A stretch of 64,000 nucleotides of DNA from Scatomorpha sp964367935. GTDB taxonomy: Bacteria; Bacillota; Clostridia; Oscillospirales; Oscillospiraceae. Of this stretch, positions 8,787-16,794 are shown piece after piece. The notes below the pieces were generated by a model, which saw nothing but the letters and a program-made list of their open reading frames with translations, made no database searches and was not told where the DNA came from. The DNA lies in the NCBI GenBank assembly GCA_964367935.1, contig CAYIYZ010000007.1, positions 1 to 64,000 of the forward strand, written 5' to 3'. Positions within the stretch are counted from its first letter, which is position 1. Each line of letters opens with the position of its first letter. The translations under genes and the position numbers were made by a program.

Positions 8787-10019
8787 TTACCAAAGTCTGT
8801 CTTCATACTCCGTTTCCTCAATGCCTTTTGCCTTTAAGTTAGCTACAAACTTGTCCAAAATCGTTTTAAAGAAGACTCTAAATATCTTTGTTTTCCCGAA
8901 CAAAGATACAAACAGCGGGCTAATGCAATAATACACTTTGATAATTATAAGCCCGAAATAATTATTTGCCATCGTATAATCTCTAAATCTTCTTAAAACC
9001 CACACTTCAGGGCAATCATACGAGCCATATACAGCGGTTGCAACGTAACAACCACCTGCTTGCTGAGTATAGCGTAGTGGAATCTCATAAGTAGAATCTA
9101 TTTCTTTTATTTTTTGATGCCACATCTTTATATTGTCTATATTCACCGATTTTGCTTCATCAGTCAAACTATACTCTCTTACGGGTGCTCCCCTCCAATA
9201 AGTCCAAGAGTAAGATTTTACAAGGGCTTCTGTCAAAGTAATCATATTTTTATACCTTTGAATATCTGCACTTTCATCTGAATTGCAAATATCAATAGAA
9301 GCTTGAAGCAAATTGAGTGCGATAAATCCTCTATCTTTAAACGTTTCCCAAACATACTTTGAGGGATGTGGGTCATCCTGATAATTTTTTAAAATACAAT
9401 TTTGCCAAGCAGATACTACCGAAGCATTTATCATCGTAGCAACATCTTCTTTAAACCCGTCTGCTGACACACCACACTTAGATAAAAGCACAAGTGAATA
9501 TATCTGTGCATTTTTCAAGTTCACTAGTATAGCATTGGAGTTATCTATTGAGGGGTAGTTAGAATAATTATTACAGCACAATCTCAACAGTGCTATCGAC
9601 AAATTTGTAGTTTCGTTTGCTATATCGCTCTTTAGCGTCTCTTGCTCATTTTCAGGAGCATTATCTAAACACTTTGTAAAGCAATTTACAGCTTCCTCAA
9701 TACGTATGTTAGCAAGTGTAGATTGCCATCCGGCAGAACGTCCTTTGAGCAACCACGCCTTATAATTTAATGGATCTATTTCAATTACTTTGTTACAATA
9801 ACTTTCTGCTTCTTTATTATTATTCGATTCATACGCACTCTCAGCCATTGCATAGTAATTCTCTATATTTCCAGATTGGTCTATTTTAACAGTTCCTTCT
9901 ACCATCATCTTTTTTGCTTCTTCTACTGAATATTTTGTCCCACACGATTGGCAAACAAAATATCCATCTTGTTTAACCACTTCATTGCTATGGCACATTT
10001 CGCAAACAAGTGCTTTCAT
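8787..10019 (-). CDS. Zinc-ribbon, TPR-like protein with CFI-box C-terminus
   Basis: 410 residues. The N-terminus has a zinc ribbon with CEMC and CQSC knuckles. A helical TPR-like part follows near residues 55-130 (phrases such as YCNKVIEIDP and KAWLLKGR), then a middle region I cannot assign. The C-terminal part opens with GGCYVATAVYGSYDCPEVW, which matches the CFI-box motif found at the ends of many bacterial proteins of unknown role, followed by a hydrophobic stretch. ATG 10019 is chosen because GGAGGA lies 8 bases before it; the frame is open to 10121. It stands alone between argG and feoB. Function unknown. Confidence 0.75.
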   Translation of the reverse strand: MKALVCEMCHSNEVVKQDGYFVCQSCGTKYSVEEAKKMMVEGTVKIDQSGNIENYYAMAESAYESNNNKEAESYCNKVIEIDPLNYKAWLLKGRSAGWQSTLANIRIEEAVNCFTKCLDNAPENEQETLKSDIANETTNLSIALLRLCCNNYSNYPSIDNSNAILVNLKNAQIYSLVLLSKCGVSADGFKEDVATMINASVVSAWQNCILKNYQDDPHPSKYVWETFKDRGFIALNLLQASIDICNSDESADIQRYKNMITLTEALVKSYSWTYWRGAPVREYSLTDEAKSVNIDNIKMWHQKIKEIDSTYEIPLRYTQQAGGCYVATAVYGSYDCPEVWVLRRFRDYTMANNYFGLIIIKVYYCISPLFVSLFGKTKIFRVFFKTILDKFVANLKAKGIEETEYEDRLW

Positions 10020-10165
10020 TCTTGCTTCCTCCATATCTACAGATTCGTATCTATAATTAAAATGTTCGTCTCTTGCACTCTCCATTACTATATTATATAA
10101 TTTTCTACTAAAAGTCAACAAATTACTTCATGTATAGACAAATTATGTCAGTAGATTTCACCAAA

Positions 10166-10200
10166 AATACCCCTAAGTCCTACTCGGACTTAGGGGTATT
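10166..10200 (-). terminator. Terminator of feoAB
   Basis: Perfect 15-bp stem (10166-10180 with 10186-10200), 5-base loop. On the minus strand the stem is followed by a T run. Confidence 0.85.
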
Positions 10201-10213
10201 TACCCACATCACC

Positions 10214-12298
10214 CTACCTCAAGACCAACGGCAACAGCTGCGCCACTACAGCGCACAGTAGCGCACCGCAGGCTGTCGGTAAGGCAAACGCAAGTGCTGT
10301 CCATTTTAGGCTGTTCGTCTCTTTTTTTATCGTCAGCAACGTCGTCGAGCAGGGCCAGTGCAAGAGCGAAAACAGTATAGTGCAGACTGCCGTCGTTGTC
10401 GTCCAATCGTTTTCGATAAGCAGGCACTGCAGTTCTTGCAGGCTGTCGAGCTCTATGATATTGCCCGTGGACATATAGCCCATTATCATGATGGGTACGA
10501 CTATTTCGTTTGCCGGCAGCCCCAGTATAAAGGCGAGCAATATTATGCCGTCCAGCCCCAATAGTGCGGCGAAGGGATCTAAGAAATCAGCAAGGCGGTT
10601 AAGTAAGCTTACACCCTCGGGCGCAATATTCGCAAGCAACCAAATGACGAGTCCTGCCGGTGCAGCAACCACTACAGCACGCCCGAGAACCTTTAAGGTG
10701 CGCTCAAACACCGAGCGTATAATGACGGCAAAAAACTGAGGTCTGCGATAAGGCGGCAGTTCGAGCGTGAAAGCCGAAGATTCACCCTTTAATACTGTTC
10801 GTGAGAGCATAAATGTCGTGAGAAACGTCAGTGCTATGCCCAGCATAATAACCAAACTCAGGAAAAAAGCGGAGAGTAGGCCGACACCGAAGCTGAGTGA
10901 AAAGCCGATGAAAAACATGGTAATGAGCGAAATAATCGTGGGAAAGCGTCCGTTACAGGGCACGAAATTATTCGTAAGTATGGCGAGTAAGCGTTCACGA
11001 GGTGAATCTATGATACGTGTACCCGTGACACCGGCGGCGTTACAGCCGAAGCCCATGCACATAGTCAATGCCTGCTTACCGCAGGAACCGCAACTCCTGA
11101 AGCTGTTATCAAGGTTATACGCCACCCTCGGCAGATAACCTAAGTCCTCCAAAATAGTGAAAAGCGGAAAGAATATAGCCATGGGCGGTAACATGACATA
11201 CACAACCCAGGCGAGCACTCGGTACACGCCTAATATGAGAGGTTCTGTTATCCACCATGGTACGGAGAGTGCGTAAAATAAGTCAAGGAGCTGTGCCTCT
11301 ATGTAAAAAAGGAGGTCGGCGAGCATGGCAGAGGGATAATTTGCCCCCGTTATGGTCAGCCAAAACACAAAGCAGAGCAAGGAAAACATGAGCGGATACC
11401 CAAAAAGTCTCGAGGTTATGAGTTTGTCGATTTTTCTATCCCTTTGCGAGTAGGCGCAGTTATCGTATTTGCATACGTCTATGCAAATGTCCTCGGCGTA
11501 AATGAGAAGTCTCGACACTATGCGGTCACGCAAAGCTTCGCCCACTATACCTTCGGCGGCTAAGAGTTCATGCGCCTCTTTTAATGCAAGGTCGAGCGTA
11601 GGGTCACGCTCACAGCTTATGCCGAGCCTCAGTTCTATCTCCGAAAGTAAAGAAGAGTCACCCTCAAGTAGCTTCAAGGCTATCCAGCGTGAGGGCGGTG
11701 CATCCGCGGCTAAGTTGAGCACTTTTTGCACACGCTCTATCGCCCTTTCAATGGGTGCACTGTAGCGGACTTTCAAAGCCTTTTCGCTCTCGAAATCCTC
11801 GCCCGTCAAGGCATCCAAGGAGGCGACGAGTTTTTTAAGCCCTCTCTTTCTGCCGGCGGACGTGCCCACGACGGGCACTCCCAAACGCTCAGACAGCGCT
11901 TCGAGGTCAGGCAACATGTTTTTGCGACTTGCCTCGTCCATGAGATTGACACAGACGAGCACCCTGTCCGTCACTTCAAGCACTTGCAGTACCAAATTAA
12001 GGTTACGCTCCAAGCAAGTCGCATCGCAGACGAGTACTACGGCATCGGGGCGTGAAAAGCAGATGAAGTTACGTGCCGCTTCCTCCTCCGCCGACTGCGC
12101 CATGAGCGAATATGTACCGGGGATATCAAACAGTAGGTAGTTTCGCTCTTGCGAGCAAAAGCGTGCGTTAGTGTTCTCGACGGTCTTGCCTGCCCAGTTA
12201 CCGGTGTGCTGACGCATACCGGTAAGGGCGTTAAAGACAGTGCTTTTCCCGACATTCGGGTTGCCTGCCAAGGCTATGTGCCTATCACTTTTATTCAC
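10214..12298 (-). CDS. feoB: Ferrous iron transporter FeoB
   Basis: 694 residues, full length. The cytoplasmic G domain has GNPNVGKS (12-19), DIPG (58-61) and NLMD (118-121). It is followed by a helical spacer and a polytopic membrane domain with two Gate-like halves. It imports Fe(II) across the inner membrane, driven or gated by nucleotide hydrolysis. The start codon overlaps the feoA stop by 4 bases (ATGA), so the two are co-translated. Confidence 0.96.
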   Translation of the reverse strand: MNKSDRHIALAGNPNVGKSTVFNALTGMRQHTGNWAGKTVENTNARFCSQERNYLLFDIPGTYSLMAQSAEEEAARNFICFSRPDAVVLVCDATCLERNLNLVLQVLEVTDRVLVCVNLMDEASRKNMLPDLEALSERLGVPVVGTSAGRKRGLKKLVASLDALTGEDFESEKALKVRYSAPIERAIERVQKVLNLAADAPPSRWIALKLLEGDSSLLSEIELRLGISCERDPTLDLALKEAHELLAAEGIVGEALRDRIVSRLLIYAEDICIDVCKYDNCAYSQRDRKIDKLITSRLFGYPLMFSLLCFVFWLTITGANYPSAMLADLLFYIEAQLLDLFYALSVPWWITEPLILGVYRVLAWVVYVMLPPMAIFFPLFTILEDLGYLPRVAYNLDNSFRSCGSCGKQALTMCMGFGCNAAGVTGTRIIDSPRERLLAILTNNFVPCNGRFPTIISLITMFFIGFSLSFGVGLLSAFFLSLVIMLGIALTFLTTFMLSRTVLKGESSAFTLELPPYRRPQFFAVIIRSVFERTLKVLGRAVVVAAPAGLVIWLLANIAPEGVSLLNRLADFLDPFAALLGLDGIILLAFILGLPANEIVVPIMIMGYMSTGNIIELDSLQELQCLLIENDWTTTTAVCTILFSLLHWPCSTTLLTIKKETNSLKWTALAFALPTACGALLCAVVAQLLPLVLR

Positions 12299-12540
12299 GC
12301 CTTGAATACCTCCCTTACAAGTATGCGCTCACAGTCCGCTTTTCTTATTGCGATGACAGCGCCCCTGATCAAGAGCGCTATGGGGTCGCCCGAGGGGCTT
12401 CTTCCAACACATTCCACACGAGTTCCCTCGTATAGACCTATATCCAAAAATCTGCGTCTTACCGCACCCTCGACATTAAGCGTATCAACGAGGGCAGTAT
12501 CGCCGATATTTAAACTGCATAAGCTGCTGATATTTTTCAT
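12295..12540 (-). CDS. feoA: Ferrous iron transport protein FeoA
   Basis: 81 residues, one SH3-like FeoA domain with the usual RRRFLDIGLYEGT segment. It is a small cytoplasmic partner thought to modulate FeoB. First gene of the feoAB operon; it diverges from the S4-domain gene at 12623. No Fur-box could be picked out with confidence in the 80-base gap. Confidence 0.93.
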   Translation of the reverse strand: MKNISSLCSLNIGDTALVDTLNVEGAVRRRFLDIGLYEGTRVECVGRSPSGDPIALLIRGAVIAIRKADCERILVREVFKA

Positions 12541-12554
12541 GTTTACACTCCCGA

Positions 12555-12583
12555 TTGCAAGTTTTAGGCTGATATATTATACT
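12555..12583 (+). promoter_or_regulatory. Promoter of the YlmH-type gene
   Basis: TTGCAA (12555-12560), 17-base spacer, TATACT (12578-12583). Transcription would start near 12590. That lies beyond the start of the ribosome site serving ATG 12599, so it favours ATG 12623 as the translation start. Confidence 0.55.
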
Positions 12584-12622
12584 AAGGAAGGTGTGCTAAT
12601 GTTACAAATGGGAGTAGAGAGC

Positions 12623-13369
12623 ATGAATAAAGAAGATAGACAGTTTCTAAAGCGAATAGATGAGCTTTCCGAGCGTGCTGAAAAGCGCAGGAGTCGGGAA
12701 TGCTCGGATTTTTTAAGTCTTGCGGAGCAGAGCGTGTTACTCGGCAATGCGCCGTATAATTGTAGGTTGTGGGGAGGTTATGAGGCGGCAGAGCGCAAGC
12801 TTGCGCTGTTTGATGAATGGCATGATGAGCACATAGAGGCAGATGAGCAGCTGGTGCTAATAAAAATAGCGCCCGTTAATGCGAAGTTTTCAGATGCACT
12901 GACACATCGTGACTTTTTGGGATCATTGATGAATATGGGGCTGCGCCGTGAGTGTTTCGGAGACATAGTTTTGCAGGGGAACACCGCATATTTATTCTGT
13001 ATGGCAGAGGTGCGTGAGTATGTGTTGCAAAATATAGACAGGGTAAAGCATACGACGGTAAAAACCGAGCTTGTACAGAGTCTGCCAGCAGAGATAACAG
13101 AGCGAGCGACGGTGCAGAGTTATAGTGTAAATTCACTGCGCCTTGATGCGCTTATAGGAGCGGTGTATAAGTTGTCACGCAGTGAGGCGAAGGACTTGAT
13201 AGAAGCGGAGGGCAAGGCGTATATAAATGGGCGAGAGACACAAAATGCCGCCGCACAGGTGTGCGACGGCGATATGGTATCACTGAGGGGGTACGGGCGT
13301 TTCAGGTACGAGGGCACGAGTGGCGAAACTCGCAAGGGTAGGCTTAGAGTGGACTTAAAGGTGTATTAA
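12623..13369 (+). CDS. ylmH: S4-domain RNA-binding protein, YlmH type
   Basis: 248 residues. The N-terminal two thirds resemble the YlmH/YggH family. The C-terminus (about 170-248) is an S4 RNA-binding domain with LRLDALIGAVYKLSRSEAKD, INGR and GDMVSLRGYGRF. Family members bind ribosomal RNA or stalled ribosomes; in Bacillus ylmH sits in the divIVA cluster, but here it is alone. ATG 12623 (GGGAG 8 bases upstream) fits both the promoter and homologue starts beginning MNKED; ATG 12599 with AAGGAAGGTG is the alternative. The open frame upstream to 12149 is antisense to feoB and not coding. Confidence 0.85.
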   Translation: MNKEDRQFLKRIDELSERAEKRRSRECSDFLSLAEQSVLLGNAPYNCRLWGGYEAAERKLALFDEWHDEHIEADEQLVLIKIAPVNAKFSDALTHRDFLGSLMNMGLRRECFGDIVLQGNTAYLFCMAEVREYVLQNIDRVKHTTVKTELVQSLPAEITERATVQSYSVNSLRLDALIGAVYKLSRSEAKDLIEAEGKAYINGRETQNAAAQVCDGDMVSLRGYGRFRYEGTSGETRKGRLRVDLKVY

Positions 13370-13411
13370 GTCGAGGCCTAGGTCATTATGGGGCTCGCCG
13401 GTTGACTAAAA

Positions 13412-13446
13412 TAGGACGGGCGACCAAACAATGGTCGCCCGTCCTA
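13412..13446. terminator. Terminator between the converging YlmH and VOC genes
   Basis: Perfect 15-bp stem (13412-13426 with 13432-13446), 5-base loop. The better T run lies on the minus strand, for the VOC gene. Confidence 0.75.
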
Positions 13447-13465
13447 TATACTACACTCACAATGC

Positions 13466-13960
13466 TCAGTAAGCGCCTTTTGAATAAGTTACCTCGTAGC
13501 TATGAGTATAAATTTCAAATACGATACCAAAAGGATCTTCGACATAGCACATTTTGTATGGTTTTTCATTTGGGTAGTATTCTTTAATTGGCATGCGTTG
13601 TTTACCGCCATGAGCTACAATCTTTTCAATCATGCCTTCGATATCAGGGTCCTGTACAGAAAAGTGGAATAGACCTGTGTTTTTATACTCAAACGGTTGC
13701 TTTTCTTTGTTGTTGTCTAAAAACTCAAATAGTTCTATACCGATAGCGTTTGATGTTACCATGTGAGCAATTTTAAAATCGCGATGACCTTTTCCGAATA
13801 CTTCCTCGCACATGATTCCAATTGCAGTAGTGTTTTCCTCCTTAATAACAGATGGTTGCATTACTACATACCAACCCATAACCTCGCTATAAAACTTAAC
13901 AGCCTGTTCTAAGTTAGGCACAGACAAACCTATATGTGAAAATGCTCTTGGATAGTTCAT
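13466..13960 (-). CDS. VOC-family protein (glyoxalase/dioxygenase fold)
   Basis: 164 residues. Two beta-alpha-beta-beta-beta modules. The N-terminal one opens with HIGLSVPNLEQAVKFYSEVMGW and the second ends in DPFGIVFEIYTHS, as in glyoxalase I-like enzymes. Candidate metal ligands are the His in HIGL, the His in FHFSV and the Glu in FEIY. The substrate cannot be told from sequence. An excellent AAGGAGGT site precedes the start. An HxlR regulator lies 77 bases upstream on the same strand, suggesting control by a reactive or toxic compound. Confidence 0.85.
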   Translation of the reverse strand: MNYPRAFSHIGLSVPNLEQAVKFYSEVMGWYVVMQPSVIKEENTTAIGIMCEEVFGKGHRDFKIAHMVTSNAIGIELFEFLDNNKEKQPFEYKNTGLFHFSVQDPDIEGMIEKIVAHGGKQRMPIKEYYPNEKPYKMCYVEDPFGIVFEIYTHSYEVTYSKGAY

Positions 13961-14037
13961 TTTCGTTACCTCCTTATTATTGTGTTTGAATTATATCCTA
14001 AATACAACAAATAAGACAATAACGTACTTTTTTGTAC

Positions 14038-14379
14038 CTACATATCTTGGAGCGTTATTTCGTTTTCACTAGCATATTCCTTAGAGAAATTACAAAAACC
14101 CTCTACAAGCGGGATGAGACCTTTGTACTGTGTTGAGAGCGAATATTCAACATTTAGAGGCTTTTCACATACCACAGTTCTTACTAGTATATTGCTTTGC
14201 TCTAGTTCTTTTAGTTGTGTTACAAGCATTTTGTGTGTTATATCCGGGATGCCTTTTTGTAACAGGGAAAAGCGATTATCACCATTCAAAATATGCCACA
14301 AAATTCTCATTTTCCACTTTCCACCTAATAAATCCATAGATAAAAGCAATGCACAGGTGTATTGTTTTTTTATTTTCAT
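14038..14379 (-). CDS. HxlR-family transcriptional regulator
   Basis: 113 residues, one winged helix-turn-helix domain with the HxlR phrases LLGGKWKMRILWHIL, RFSLLQKGIPDITHKMLVTQLKELE and VEYSLS. Members often sense electrophiles or redox state and control an adjacent detoxification gene, here probably the VOC gene just downstream. A second, distinct HxlR protein is at 57596-57955. Confidence 0.9.
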   Translation of the reverse strand: MKIKKQYTCALLLSMDLLGGKWKMRILWHILNGDNRFSLLQKGIPDITHKMLVTQLKELEQSNILVRTVVCEKPLNVEYSLSTQYKGLIPLVEGFCNFSKEYASENEITLQDM

Positions 14380-14425
14380 ATCATAATCCTTTAAGCGTAT
14401 GGGTTTTTCCTTGGCAGTTCCATAA

Positions 14426-15214
14426 TCAAGCCTTCAGGTACTCGGCGAGCTCTGCCACGTCACGCATAATGTGCGTAGGACGCAAGTCCGACTGCTCCAC
14501 CATGTCAAGAGTGGTCTCACCCGATAAAACGAGCACGGAAACAGCGCCCGAGTTTATGCCCACGGCAATATCCGTATACAGCCTGTCGCCCACACAGCAA
14601 ATACGCTCGTTCGGTACGCCCGTGCGCTTCGAGATGATGTCGACCATATTGCGGTTAGGCTTACCCATATAAAGAGGCTCCACTCCGCTCGAAGCGGTTA
14701 AAAGTGCACAGATACTGCCGCAGTCGGGCATGACCTCCTCATGCGGCAAAGGGCAGACCCAGTCGGGGTTCGCCGCTATAAACGCCGCACCGTGACGCAG
14801 AAAATGTACGGCACGGTCAAGCTTCTCATACACAAGCTCCGTGTCAAAGCCAACACAGACCACACCTGCGCCCTCCGTCACAAGCTTTACTCCATAACTC
14901 TCAAGCTCACGCATAAACGCACGTGTAGCTACAGGGTAAACACCCACGTCGGGGTAATGCTCACGCAGATACATGGCAGTCGCCATGCCCGAGGTGAACA
15001 CATTCTCACTCTCACAGGGAAAACCCATGCCCTGCAGACGAGGTATGTAGTCCACGCCCGCACGTGAGGAATTATTCGTCAGGTAAATGTACTTCTTACC
15101 CAAGCGATCCAAGGTATCCACAAAGTCACGGGCGAAGGGGAAAACGTCCTCGCCGAGGTACAAAGTACCGTCCATATCAAGTAAAAAAAGCTCACATTTT
15201 TTTAGTGCATCCAT
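14426..15214 (-). CDS. HAD-IIA (NagD-like) sugar-phosphate phosphatase
   Basis: 262 residues. The catalytic loop LLDMDGTLYLGEDVFP (motif I) is at residues 11-26, motif II is LTNNSS, and the C-terminal CVGDRLYTDI is the acidic motif IV. The type IIA cap and length match the NagD/phosphoglycolate-phosphatase-like group, which dephosphorylates small sugar phosphates in the cytoplasm; the true substrate is unknown. Its ATG follows the stop of the AAA ATPase gene with no gap (TAGATG), so the two are almost certainly co-translated. Confidence 0.9.
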   Translation of the reverse strand: MDALKKCELFLLDMDGTLYLGEDVFPFARDFVDTLDRLGKKYIYLTNNSSRAGVDYIPRLQGMGFPCESENVFTSGMATAMYLREHYPDVGVYPVATRAFMRELESYGVKLVTEGAGVVCVGFDTELVYEKLDRAVHFLRHGAAFIAANPDWVCPLPHEEVMPDCGSICALLTASSGVEPLYMGKPNRNMVDIISKRTGVPNERICCVGDRLYTDIAVGINSGAVSVLVLSGETTLDMVEQSDLRPTHIMRDVAELAEYLKA

Positions 15215-16642
15215 CTATTCGTCCTCCATTAAATTAGGTATATCCTCGGGCATGAGCGTCACAAGATCGTCTCGTGTCGGTGCCTCCATCAATGCTATAC
15301 GGCTCGCCTGATTTATAACGCTGTCTTCAAATATATTGCGCACGTCACGGCCGTTGCCGAAGTTATCGCCACGGTTCTCGTACAGCTCATGCAGTAGCTG
15401 CGTGACACGCTCCAGAGTCTCGTCCGTAAGGGTGTAGGCGTTTTTTTCGCACCTTAGCTTAAACATAGCGAGTAGGCTCTCACCGTCGTAGTCGGGAAAT
15501 TGTATATACGTACTAAAACGAGATTTAAGACCGGGGTTCGAGTTAATAAAGGTGTCCATGAGATCCTCATAGCCTGCGACTATGACGATAAGCTCCTCAC
15601 GTCTGTCCTCCATCGCCTTCAAGAGCGTCTCTATAGCCTCACGTCCGAAGTCATTTTCACCGCCCGAGGCAAGTGAGTACGCTTCGTCTATAAATAAAAT
15701 GCCACCTATGGCCGTTTCTATGAGCTCTGCCGTTTTAAGCGCCGTCTGCCCCACGAAGCCTGCGACAAGTCCGCCTCTATCCGTCTCTATGAGCTGACCC
15801 TTTTTCAAAACGCCCAGAGCGGCGTAAATACGGCCTATAAGCCTTGCAACCGTCGTCTTACCCGTACCGGGGTTACCCGTGAATACAAGGTGTAGAGACA
15901 GTGGCGTGAGAGGTAGATTGTTTTCCTCACGCAGTTTGCGGATTTTTATGAGGCTCACAAGCTTACGCACCTCTTTTTTAACGCTGTCGAGACCTATGAG
16001 AGCGTCCATCTCGGCGAGCATCTCCTCAAGTGTTGCGGTGTCGGGCTCTGCGACTTTCTCACTTGCAGTCTCCTTGCCTGTTGTTGAGGGGCTCGGCGTG
16101 TTTGCATGCTTTTGAGTGAAGGAACGCTCGGCGGTCGTCACGTAGTCCGCCGCCTTAAGCGGTGCTTTTGATGCCTTGACGGCGGCACCGTCACACACGG
16201 CGGTCAGACGCTCGGCACAATCGTCTATAAACACCGCCTCGTCTGCGGACAGTTCGTCGTCTGCGGCGGCGAGGATGAGTAGGATATTTACGACCATACG
16301 CACGAATATGCGTGAATGTGCTGTGTCACCCTGCCTGTCTTTCTCCGCCATGTCCCAGAGGAACATAGGAGGTAAAATTTCGTCTGAATTACAGATATCA
16401 CTCGTCAGACCCCACAGCAGACGAGTACCTTGTCTGCGCCCTTTAGAATAGAGCATGTTTATGCTGTCCGTGTGTACGTTCGTGATAGCGGAGGCACCTC
16501 GCCAGAGCGAGAGTGCGCACTTTACCATGAAGTCGTCGAGCTCGGGAGCTATGGAGCGACCCGTGATTTTATATAGTGCCTCCGTGTTCTGTATATAGCT
16601 CTTGTGCAGTTCTTCCGGACTGCGTTTCCATGTAGATGGCAT
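15215..16642 (-). CDS. CbxX/CfqX-type AAA+ ATPase
   Basis: 475 residues. The N-terminal 200 residues are poorly known, with a TerB-like acidic patch AAADDELSADEA (about 125-136) and a Ser/Thr-rich linker. The AAA+ module follows, with Walker A GNPGTGKTT (256-264), Walker B ILFIDEA (315-321) and an arginine-finger GLKSRF (371-376). This is the domain found in the rubisco activase CbbX and in SpoVK, so it probably remodels a protein complex. It forms a two-gene operon with the NagD-like phosphatase downstream. Confidence 0.88.
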   Translation of the reverse strand: MPSTWKRSPEELHKSYIQNTEALYKITGRSIAPELDDFMVKCALSLWRGASAITNVHTDSINMLYSKGRRQGTRLLWGLTSDICNSDEILPPMFLWDMAEKDRQGDTAHSRIFVRMVVNILLILAAADDELSADEAVFIDDCAERLTAVCDGAAVKASKAPLKAADYVTTAERSFTQKHANTPSPSTTGKETASEKVAEPDTATLEEMLAEMDALIGLDSVKKEVRKLVSLIKIRKLREENNLPLTPLSLHLVFTGNPGTGKTTVARLIGRIYAALGVLKKGQLIETDRGGLVAGFVGQTALKTAELIETAIGGILFIDEAYSLASGGENDFGREAIETLLKAMEDRREELIVIVAGYEDLMDTFINSNPGLKSRFSTYIQFPDYDGESLLAMFKLRCEKNAYTLTDETLERVTQLLHELYENRGDNFGNGRDVRNIFEDSVINQASRIALMEAPTRDDLVTLMPEDIPNLMEDE

Positions 16643-16678
16643 GATTGTCCCCGTTTCTTGTACAGTATTTATTTTCTC

Positions 16679-16707
16679 ATTATAAACGAAGCCATAAATT
16701 TCTACAA
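16679..16707 (-). promoter_or_regulatory. Promoter of the AAA-HAD operon
   Basis: Minus strand TTGTAG (16702-16707), 17-base spacer, perfect TATAAT (16679-16684). Confidence 0.65.
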
Positions 16708-16756
16708 GAAAAATAGTTAAAATAGGTAAATAGGCATTCCTAAAATAAAGATGACG

Positions 16757-16765
16757 TGTTATAAT
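16757..16765 (+). promoter_or_regulatory. Extended -10 promoter element of htpG
   Basis: TGTTATAAT, an extended -10, lies 30 bases before the htpG start with no good -35 box. No CIRCE (TTAGCACTC) repeat is present, so HrcA control is not supported. Confidence 0.5.
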
Positions 16766-16794
16766 GGCGAAATAATGTGTGAAAGGTGATGTAA

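Noticed and set aside
12149..12598. Open frame extending the YlmH gene 150 codons upstream
   Set aside because: It is antisense to feoA/feoB and passes through the YlmH promoter; no ribosome site at its start.
16643..16794. CIRCE element before htpG
   Set aside because: No TTAGCACTC-N9-GAGTGCTAA repeat in the gap.
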